This document shows positions 8,439 to 15,882 of a DNA stretch of 64,000 nt, in pieces. The translations under genes were made by a program, and so were the position numbers. Origin of the DNA: Lampris incognitus (taxonomy: Eukaryota; Chordata; Actinopteri; Lampriformes; Lampridae); contig NC_079211.1 of NCBI RefSeq assembly GCF_029633865.1, positions 68,997,462 to 69,061,461 on the forward strand, given 5' to 3'. Below the pieces are notes generated by a model. That model saw only the letters and a program-made list of their open reading frames with translations, searched no databases and was not told where the DNA came from. The stretch's first letter is position 1; the number at the start of each line of letters is the position of its first letter.

Positions 8439-8795
8439 CGTTGTCAGTGAAAGGTGGAATGTGTCCAGCTGCCAGGGGAAGAACATCCTCTGCTGTGCAG
8501 AAGTGATGAGGCAGCTGATGTTCACTCCCACTCTCCGTCCTGACTGATGGAGGACAGAAAGAAATTAACATTCTGGTGCTGCTGTGAAAAGGAATCAAGC
8601 TCCACTAACTGGCAGAGTTTCATGTTAATTAAGGTTGATTAATGTGTGTTGTCCCTGGCAAATAAACAAACCTACACAAACAATAAAATTACGACAAATA
8701 AGAAAGAGAACAAGCAAAGAGGTCTTACCTGAACGTATTGGTCCAGCTGGGAGGGCAAGAGAGATGCGTCACAACCTCAGAGATTTGCTTCTCGG
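8439..8795. other. Unassigned spacer
   Basis: No gene is recognised. A minus-strand stretch at 8347-8598 is open for 83 codons but overlaps the minisatellite and matches no family I know. A/T-rich sequence with TTAATTAAGGTTGATTAATG lies at 8625-8645. Confidence 0.5.
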
Positions 8796-8831
8796 TGTTG
8801 CTGCTGCTGTTGTGCTTGTTGTTGTGCTTGC

Positions 8832-8867
<36 letters not shown>

Positions 8868-9140
8868 GCTTGTTGCTGTGATTGTTGTTGATGTGCTTGT
8901 TGTTGTTGTGCTTGTTGCTGTGCTTGCTGTTGCTGTGCTTGCTGTTGCTGTGCTTGTTGTTGCTGTTGTTGTGCTTGTTGCTGTGATTGTTGTTGCTGTG
9001 ATTGTTGTTGTTGTGCTTGCTGTTGCTGTGCTTGCTGTTGCTGTGCTTGTTGTTGTTGTTGTTGTTGTGCTTGTTGCTGTGATTGTTGTTGCTGTGCTTG
9101 TTGTTGTGCTTGCTGTTGCTGTGCTTGCTGTTGCTGTTGG
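8796..9140. repeat. GTT/GCT trinucleotide tract (CAA/CAG on the minus strand)
   Basis: A compound trinucleotide repeat of TTG, CTG and TGC words arranged in 12-18-bp blocks such as TTGTGCTTGCTGTTGCTG. The minus strand is open for 134 codons as Gln runs spaced by Ala and Ser (blocks AQQQQ), with short non-repetitive ends. No splice signals or domain accompany it, so it is annotated as a simple repeat; an embedded poly-Gln exon cannot be excluded. Confidence 0.85.
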
Positions 9141-9235
9141 TGGTGTTTAAGTATCTTGTCCTCTTCAGGCTGTGATGTCACATGTCAGCAAGACTCTTAC
9201 AGGAGAAAGAAGAACCTTAGACTGATCCGAAAAGA

Positions 9236-9469
9236 AAGACAGACAGGTGGAAAAAAGACAGATTCACAGAGAGACAGACAGACAGACAGACTGACTGACT
9301 GACTGACTGACTGACTGACTGACTGACAGGTAGACAGGCAGACAGGTAGATAGACTGAAAGACAGACAGGCAGACATGTAGACAGACTGAAAGACAGATA
9401 GGCAGACAGACAAGACAGCTCGGCAGACATACAGACAGGTAGACAGGCAGACAGGTAGACAGAGTGAAC

Positions 9470-9529
<60 letters not shown>

Positions 9530-10128
9530 GGCAGGCAGTCCGACAGGCAGGCAGGCAGGCAGACAGACAAGACAGCTTGGCAGACATACAGACAGGTAGA
9601 CAGACTGAAAGACAGACAGACAGGCAGGCAGACAGACAGGCAGGCAGGCAGACAGACAAGACAGCTTGGCAGACATAAAGACAGGTAGACAGGAAGACAG
9701 GTAGACAGACTGAAAGACAGACAGACAGGCAGGCAGACAGACAGGCAGGCAGGCAGACAGACAAGACAGCTTGGCAGACATAAAGACAGGTAGACAGGAA
9801 GACAGGTAGACAGACTGAAAGACAGACAGGCAGGCAGGCAGACAGACAGGCAGGCAGGCAGACAGACAAGACAGCTTGGCAGACATAAATACAGGTAGAC
9901 AGGAAGACAGGTAGACAGGAAGACAGGTAGACAGACTGAAAGACAGACAGACAGACAAGACAGCTTGGCAGACATAAAGACAGGTAGACAGGAAGACAGG
10001 TAGACAGGAAGACAGGTAGACAGGAAGACAGGTAGACAGACTGAAAGACAGACAGGCAGGCAGGCAGGCAGACAGGCAGGCAGGCAGACAGACAGATAGC
10101 TCGGTAGATGTACAGACAGACAGACAGG
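9236..10128. repeat. GACA/GGCA tetranucleotide satellite with ~100-bp super-repeat
   Basis: The tract consists of GACA, GGCA, GTAGACAG and GACTGAAA words. A marker block (AAGACAGCTTGGCAGACATA) recurs at about 9411, 9568, 9659, 9765, 9868 and 9958, giving an irregular longer period near 90-105 bp with GGTAGACAGGAAGACA sub-blocks. An ACTG/ACTGACTG run lies at 9291-9326. Long open frames on the minus strand (CLSVCLP repeats) follow from the stop-free tetranucleotide and are not genes. Confidence 0.92.
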
Positions 10129-10451
10129 CAGGTGTCCTGCTCTGAAGCTACTTTTTTTTTTTGAATGGCGAGTCCGGGGTGTTTGAACTACAACCCATCC
10201 CGGTCTCCATAACAACCACACAGACAGTTAGCTATCAGAGTAACAATAGAAAAGACAAGGCCATCAGACTGGTGATATTTTGGAGCTGTCAGTGGTCCAC
10301 TGGTCTACTGGTGACAAGTCTCAGTGTTTGAACTGTTGACTTGCGTATAACCACCACTTCCTGTCTGCCGGACCGACACTTCCTGTTTGGTTGAACAGGT
10401 TTGTGGCAAATATCTCTCCAGGTTTTGCCGTTGTCTTGGTGAACCTCCTTC
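10129..10451. other. Unique sequence upstream of the netrin-like exon
   Basis: The first non-repetitive stretch for 2 kb. A possible splice acceptor (TATCTCTCCAG, ending at 10421) lies 30 bases before the ATG. Netrin-G genes carry an untranslated first exon, so this would be the start of the ATG-containing exon. No promoter motif is evident. Confidence 0.45.
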
Positions 10452-10664
10452 ATGTCTCCCCTGCTGACGCTCGTCCTGCTCCCCCTGGTGGCGGTGGAGT
10501 GTCAGTACGACCGCTGCGGCTCTCTGCTCAGCTCGGAGGCGGGGCCAGGCTGGCAGTTCTACGCGTGTCAACCTCAGCCGACCAATATGAAGGAGTTTAT
10601 GCAAATTAGAGTGGATCCACCTGGAATCACCTGCGGCAACCCACCCGAGCGCTTCTGTACACTG
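10452..10664 (+). CDS. Netrin-G2-like protein, ATG-containing exon (signal peptide and start of laminin N-terminal domain)
   Basis: The 71 codons give MSPLLTLVLLPLVAVECQ, a plausible signal peptide with a Leu/Val core, then YDRCGSLLSSEAGPGWQFYA. Residues 39-41 are CQP and residues 60-69 lie in PPGITCGNPPERFC. This is the N-terminal spacing of netrin-G proteins (YDxC, W.FYACQP, ITCGdPPErFC), closer to netrin-G2 than to G1. Cys 22, 39, 61 and 69 are the expected domain cysteines. Netrin-Gs are GPI-anchored synaptic adhesion proteins; only the extreme N-terminus is here. Similarity stops at FCTL, where the sequence reads CTG followed by GTACAA, a possible phase-0 donor, and CA repeat begins. No later exon is recognised in the window. 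It could be an orphaned duplicate exon, but the intact frame argues for function. Confidence 0.72.
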
Positions 10665-10668
10665 GTAC

Positions 10669-10718
<50 letters not shown>

Positions 10719-11122
10719 GTGCACATAAACACACACACACACAAATGCACATAAACACACACACAGACACACACACAGACACACACAAATGCACACAAAC
10801 AAACACACACCCACGCACACAAATGCACACAAAACACAGACACACAAAAATGCACACAAACACACACAAATGCACACAAACACATGCACAGACAAACACA
10901 AAAATGCACTCAAACACACACACACACACAAAATGCACACAAACACAAACACACACAAACAAATACACACAAACAGACACACAAAAGTGCATAAACACAC
11001 AAATACACATGCATACACACAAAAACACACGCACACACACACACACACAAATGTACATAAACACCCACACAGACACAAACACACGCACACACAAGCACAA
11101 AAACACACACACATAAGTGCAC

Positions 11123-11172
<50 letters not shown>

Positions 11173-11216
11173 TGCACATAAGCACAAGCACGCGCATGCG
11201 CGCACGCACACACATA
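10669..11216. repeat. CA-rich microsatellite, compound
   Basis: Pure CA runs at 10669-10716 and about 11127-11170 flank a long imperfect section of CACACAAA, GCACACAAAC and ATGCACA words. It begins a few bases after the netrin-like exon's donor, so would lie at the very start of its intron. Long open frames in both directions (VCVCVC or THTHTH) are repeat artefacts. Confidence 0.93.
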
Positions 11217-11321
11217 CGGGGCAGCACAGGTGACGTTGGGAAGGGTGACAAGATATCACGTGGACATACAGACTTACCTCATGCTCACATACTATTGGTG
11301 GAGCCCTCTCCTGGAGCTGTA
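11217..11321. other. Short unique spacer
   Basis: About 100 bases without recognisable features. Confidence 0.5.
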
Positions 11322-11372
11322 CCCCCCCCCCACACACACACACACCATCATCATCATCATCATCATCATCAC
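11322..11372. repeat. C run, CA and CAT microsatellites
   Basis: A C9 run is followed by CA units and about eight CAT units. Confidence 0.9.
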
Positions 11373-11389
11373 CAGCGAACTCTCGTGGT

Positions 11390-11465
11390 CAGAGATGGGC
11401 AGTATGGAAATTAAATGTATTTAAATACGTCTGTAATTACTTTTGGGTATTTTGATACACAGTAT
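11390..11465. mobile_element. Possible hAT terminal fragment
   Basis: CAGAGATGGGCAGTAT followed by A/T-rich AAATACGT...TTTTGGGTATTTTGATAC resembles the end of a common fish hAT family. The fragment ends where the 38-bp array begins and no second end is seen, so this is a tentative call. Confidence 0.35.
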
Positions 11466-11470
11466 GCAGG

Positions 11471-12458
11471 TCAACCACGAGCCCAGTCACAGTCCGGCTC
11501 AACACAGGTAAACCAAGAGCCTAGTCACAGTCCGGCTCAACACAGGTCAACCACTAGCCTAGTCACAGTCCGGCTCAACACAAGTCAACCACTAGCCCTG
11601 TCACAGTCCGGCTCAACACAGGTCAACCACTAGCCTAGTCACAGTCCGGCTCAACACAGGTCAACCACTAGCCCAGTCACAGTCCGGCTCAACACAGGTC
11701 AACCACGAGCCCAGTCACAGTCCGGCTCAACACAGGTCAACCACTAGCCCAGTCACAGTCCGGCTCAACACAGGTCAACCACTAGCCCAGTCACAGTCCG
11801 GCTCAACACAGGTCAACCACTAGCCCAGTCACAGTCCGGCTCAACACAAGTCAACCACTAGCCCAGTCACAGTCCGGCTCAACACAGGTCAACCACTAGC
11901 CCAGTCACAGTCCGGCTCAACACAGGTCAACCACTAGCCTAGTCACAGTCCGGCTCAACACAGGTCAACCACTAGCCTAGTCACAGTCCGGCTCAACACA
12001 GGTCAACCACTAGCCGAGTCACAGTCCGGCTCAACACAGGTCAACCACTAGCCCAGTCACAGTCCGGCTCAACACAGGTCAACCACTAGCCCAGTCACAG
12101 TCCGGCTCAACACAGGTCAACCACTAGCCCAGTCACAGTCCGGCTCAACACAGGTCAACCACTAGCCTAGTCACAGTCCGGCTCAACACAGGTCAACCAC
12201 TAGCCCAGTCACAGTCCGGCTCAACACAGGTCAACCACGAGCCCAGTCACAGTCCGGCTCAACACAGGTCAACCACTAGCCTAGTCACAGTCCGGCTCAA
12301 CACAGGTCAACCACTAGCCCAGTCACAGTCCGGCTCAACACAGGTCAACCACGAGCTTAGTCACAGTCCGGCTCAACACAGGTCAACCACTAGCCTAGTC
12401 ACAATCCGGCTCAACACAGGTCAACCACTAGCCTAGTCACAGACGGGCTCAACGCAAG
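11471..12458. repeat. 38-bp minisatellite, homogeneous block (~26 copies)
   Basis: The unit is TCAACCACTAGCCCAGTCAC plus AGTCCGGCTCAACACAGG. Copies differ mainly at two sites (ACTAG/ACGAG; GCCCAG/GCCTAG). Periodicity is exactly 38 bp over about 950 bp (25 units from 11471 to 12421). Confidence 0.95.
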
Positions 12459-13274
12459 TCAACCACTTAGCCTAGTCACAGCCCGGCTCAACGCAAGCCA
12501 ATTACTTAGCCTAGTCACAGCCCTGCTCAACGCAAGTCAACCACTTAGCCTAGTCACAGCCCGGCTCACCGCAGGTCAATCACTTAGCCTAGTCACAGCC
12601 CGGCTCAACGCAAGCCAATCACTTAGCCTAGTCACAGCCCGGCTCACCGCAGGTCAATTACTTAGCCTAGTCACAGCCTGGCTCAATGCAAGTCAACCAC
12701 TTAGCCTAGTCGCAGCCCGGCTCATCGCAGGTCAATCACTTAGCCTAGTCACAGTCTGGCTCAATGCAAGCCAATCACTTAGCCTAGTCACAGCCCGGCT
12801 CAAGGCAAGCCAACCACTTAGCCTAGTCCCAACCCGGCTCAATGCAACTCAACCTCTTAGCCTAGTCACAGCCCTGCTCAACACAAGTCAACCACTTAGC
12901 CTATTTACAGCCCGGCTCACCGCAGGTCAATCACTTAGCCTAGTCACAGCCTGGCTCACCGCAGGTCAATCACTTAGCCTAGTCACAGCCTGGCTCAATG
13001 CAAGCCAATCACTTAGCCTAGTCACAGTCTGGCTCAATGCAAGCAATCACTTAGCCTAGTTACAGCCCGGCTCAAGGCAAGCCAACCACTTAGCCTGTCC
13101 CAACCCGGCTCAACGCAACTCAACCTCTTAGCCTAGTCACAGCCCTGCTCAACGAATGTCAACCACTTAGCCTAGTCACAGACCGGCTCAATGCAACTCA
13201 ACCACTTAGCCTAGTCACAACCCGTCTCAACGCAAGTCAACCACTTAGCCTGGTCACAGCCCTGCTCAACGCAG
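12459..13274. repeat. 39-bp minisatellite, diverged block (~21 copies)
   Basis: The unit gains one base (ACTTAG for ACTAG) and shifts to TCAACCACTTAGCCTAGTCA plus CAGCCCGGCTCAACGCAAG, with many private substitutions and occasional indels. A fainter two-unit alternation is seen (CACCGCAGGTCAAT units beside CAACGCAAGTCAAC units). It abuts the truncated chromovirus. Confidence 0.93.
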
Positions 13275-13695
13275 TCAAAGGCCGTCCACTTTGTTGCCCT
13301 CACCAAACTACCCTCTGCAGCCGAGACGGCGGATCTTCTCGTCTCCCATGTCGTCCGCCTCCATGGGATCCCCCTGGACATTGTGTCTGACTGTGGTGCC
13401 CAGTTCACTTCTAAGGTGTGGCAGGCCTTTTGTAAAGGGATTGGGGCCACGGTCAGCCTCTCCTCCGGGTATCAACCCCAGACCAATGGACAGGCAGAGC
13501 GGGCCAATCAAGCCCTGGAGGCGGCTTTGCGTTGCATTACCACCAGCAACCCCGCCTCCTGGAGCAAGTACCTGCCCTGGGTGGAGTACTCGCTCAACTC
13601 CATGGAGAGTTCGGCTACCGGTTTGGCCCCCTTCGAGTGTTCCCTTGGCTATCAACCCCCTCTGTTCCCCCATCATGTTGTGAGCTACAGAGCGG
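13275..13695 (+). pseudogene. Chromovirus integrase catalytic-core fragment
   Basis: The frame starting [20 protein letters not shown] runs through [20 protein letters not shown] (second catalytic Asp), [17 protein letters not shown] (catalytic Glu) and [20 protein letters not shown] to [12 protein letters not shown]. The first catalytic Asp and the zinc finger are lost at the truncation. After FPHHV a deletion of roughly 20-30 residues, relative to related elements as I recall them, shifts the frame. Confidence 0.88.
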
Positions 13696-14229
13696 GCCCG
13701 GCGCAGCGCCAACCGGCGGAGAGTGCCAGCTCCAGCCTATCGACCTGGCCAGAGGGTATGGCTCCTGGCCCGGGACCTGCCCCTCCCTACTCTCAACCGG
13801 AAGCTGGCTCCCCGCTACGTCGGCCCCTATACCATCGACCGCATCGTCAACCCTTCAGCGGTGCGTCTCCATCTCCCTACCTCACTCAAGATCCATCCCG
13901 TTTTCCATGTCTCTCACCTCAAACCGGTAGCCTCCAGCCCCCTGTCTCCCCCTGTCCAAGCTCCTCCACCCCCAAGGGTCCTCGACAGTGGTGACATGGT
14001 CTGGGATGTCGACCGGCTGCTCGCTGTACGCCGCCGGGGGCGTGGGTACCAATACCTGGTGGACTGGGTCGGCTATGGGCCCGAGGACCGCAGCTGGGTT
14101 CTCCGGTCCTACCTGGCCGACCCCGCACTCCTGGAGGAGTTCTATCGGGCCCACCCCAACGCCATCGGACGGTCGCCCGGTGTCTCCCGTAGGAGGAGGG
14201 GGGGTCCTGTTGAGGTTACACCGCCCTGA
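13696..14229 (+). pseudogene. Chromovirus integrase C-terminus with chromodomain
   Basis: Continues in the next frame: [20 protein letters not shown] and [10 protein letters not shown], then [20 protein letters not shown] and FHVSHLKPV, the GPY/F module of chromoviruses. Near the end lies the chromodomain: [20 protein letters not shown], then [20 protein letters not shown] and [11 protein letters not shown]. Such domains steer integration by binding modified histones, typically in heterochromatin. The stop TGA is at 14227-14229, overlapping the LTR start, which is usual for this group. Confidence 0.9.
14190..14207 (+). promoter_or_regulatory. Polypurine tract of the chromovirus
   Basis: GTAGGAGGAGGGGGGGTCC sits immediately before the LTR start TGTTGAGG and inside the 3' end of the coding sequence. 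Confidence 0.75.
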
Positions 14230-14820
14230 GCTGCCTCCCCGGCACGTTCAAGCCACTCCCCCAGCTCGGACGCGCCGGAAACATCCGAGCGCTCGGCTCG
14301 CGCTCTGAGGAGACGAGCGCTGCACTGCACCAGGTGTTTGCCATCATCCATCAGGCACACCTTCGGCAATCAGGCAGCCCGCTACAAGAAGTCTCCCAGA
14401 ACACCACTCCGGGCTTCGATGTACTGAACCCTGCGACCCTCCCTCCGCGACTCCCACGGCTCCCAGCGTCTCCCTCGCTCCTCGCCCCCAGCGACCTTCA
14501 CGTTTTCCCCCCGGACCTCTCCAGCGATCTCCCTCTGTGTCTCTCTCCCTGGACCCCTCCTTTCGGACTTGACTTCCTGGATCTCGGACCCGGACTTCCT
14601 CGGACAACCCCTCGCACTACGGATTCGGACTTTGATAGCCAGGCGCACGCACATGGTCTCAACCAGCCCCACCTGAGATTCCTCTCTTACCATCCCTGTG
14701 GCAGTGTCGTTTGTTTTCCTGCATTAAAATCGCCCTTCGGGTTATCCCGGTGCTCTGTTGTCTGTCTGTCCTTTTGGTTTCACTACACTGGCCTCTGGTC
14801 TTCATTCGAGATACGTAACA
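14208..14820 (+). repeat. 3' LTR of the chromovirus
   Basis: 613 bp, TGTTGAGGTTACACC to GAGATACGTAACA, with TG...CA ends. A possible polyadenylation signal ATTAAA lies near 14724. The right border is inferred from the terminal AACA only, as no partner LTR is in the window. Confidence 0.72.
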
Positions 14821-14999
14821 CCATGCCTGTTGATATATTTTGTTTTTATTTGTATTTCTTATTTATCTTTTATTTCTATTTGTTTCTGTTTCTATTTTCG
14901 TATCTTGTATCTTGTTAGTTGTTAGTTATTAGCGCGTGAGTGTCGGTAACAGAATCCATTTCCCCTTCGGGGATGAATAAAGGATTCTCATTCTACTCT
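14821..14999 (+). mobile_element. LINE 3' tail (L2/CR1 type)
   Basis: T-rich sequence leads to TTTCCCCTTCGGGGATGAAT followed by AAAGGATTCTCATTCT. The GGGGAT.AATAAAG plus ATTCT repeat is the usual 3' end of L2-type LINEs in fish. No coding part accompanies it. Confidence 0.6.
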
Positions 15000-15224
15000 A
15001 AAATCTCGTGGTGTAATATGGTCAAAATTTCTAGATTTAGTCAGGATTCTAGCAGCAGCATTCTGAACCATCTGAAGACTTGTAGTGCTAGAATGTGGCA
15101 GACCTGAAAACACAACATTGCAGTAATCAAGTCTGGATGAAACACGTGCATGTATCCTGTCAGTCATGGACAGGAAAGACTGAATTTTAGCTACCACGTT
15201 ATGTAAGTGACCAAAGGCAGTCAT
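14995..15224 (-). pseudogene. LINE reverse transcriptase C-terminal fragment (L2/CR1 type)
   Basis: The minus strand encodes HNVVAKIQSFLSMTDRIHAR, VSSRLDYCNVVFSGLPHSS and TSLQMVQNAAARILTKSRNF followed by DHITP. The SRLDYCN, GLP, LQ.VQNAAAR and FDHITP motifs belong to the C-terminal region of L2/CR1-like LINE proteins. The catalytic core is missing. Confidence 0.82.
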
Positions 15225-15249
15225 GTTGATTTGCTTGTCTTAAAAAGGC

Positions 15250-15882
15250 ACGTACCCACTGGCCACTGCTGGGCATAGAGAATTTTTAGACTTGGTACAG
15301 GGACTTTGCCAAGGCGCTGACGTTTTGTCCAGGAGGACACTTGGGTGAAGAATCGATGAACACTTGAATAAAATAACACATTTGAAGGAGAGACTTAAGT
15401 GCATACAACATGTCTGCACCACTGCAGATATCTGGTCAACTAAAAAAACAAGTTCTACGGGCGTCACTGTAAACCGGATACAGACACACTGGAACACGGA
15501 TCGAATGCTCTTGATTGTAAACATTTTCCCAGTCGACATACACACAACCGAACTGCAGAACTACTGGAGGAAATCAATTCAGATTATGGACTCACACCTG
15601 ACATCACTGTGGCTACTGTAACTGACAGTGCATCAAACTTCTCAAAAGCATTTCACCAGCTCAGTATCCCAGTGGTTTCAGAGGAACAGCATGACACAGG
15701 TGAGCAGGAGCAGGCTCTTCCATTTATAACAATAGACCCAGAGGGAGAAGGAGTGTCAGGTGTGCTGTCATGCTACCACCTCACCTCAGGTGTTGCACTC
15801 ACACACTGAGTTTGGTTTCAACCACTGATCAAAAAAGGGCAATTAAAGACAATTCATCTCGCTCCAGGCTCAATCATTCATC
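15250..15882 (+). pseudogene. hAT transposase fragment (ZBED-like), truncated by the satellite
   Basis: Three consecutive frames make one hAT transposase. 15250 to ~15495 gives YPLATAGHREFLDLVQGLCQ, GADVLSRRTLG, an in-frame TGA at 15346-15348, then RIDEHLNKITHLKERLKCIQ and TTADIWSTKKTS (first catalytic Asp region). About 15490-15770 gives CKHFPSRHTH, AELLEEINSDYGLTPDITVA and TVTDSASNFSKAFHQ (second Asp region). About 15773-15882 gives LPPHLRCCTHTLSLVSTTDQ, KRAIKDNSSRSRLNHSS. The C-terminal half with the dimerisation domain is absent: the next bases are the first satellite monomer. It is inactive through one stop and two frameshifts. Confidence 0.83.

Larger units (their letters stand above)
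13275..14820 (+). mobile_element. Chromodomain Ty3/Gypsy (chromovirus, sushi-type), 5'-truncated with 3' LTR
   Basis: Only the integrase C-terminal half, chromodomain, polypurine tract and one LTR remain. The 5' break lies inside integrase, directly against the 39-bp minisatellite (the shared GCAGTCAA blurs the exact base). Without the other LTR no target duplication can be tested. Confidence 0.88.

Noticed and set aside
8777..9181. Poly-glutamine protein of 134 codons on the minus strand
   Set aside because: Almost wholly CAA/CAG repeat with about 20 non-repeat residues; no homology, splice sites or conserved context seen. Left as a simple repeat.
9197..10221. Cys/Leu/Ser-rich open frames up to 334 codons on the minus strand
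   Set aside because: They arise from stop-free GACA/GGCA repeats; no flanking coding signal.
10305..11343. Val/Cys-rich frames (minus) and Thr/His-rich frames (plus) of 100-300 codons
   Set aside because: Products of the CA microsatellite.
14334..14918. 194-codon plus-strand frame over the chromovirus LTR
   Set aside because: It lies within the LTR and T-rich flank, has low-complexity Pro/Leu composition and starts after the true stop codon.
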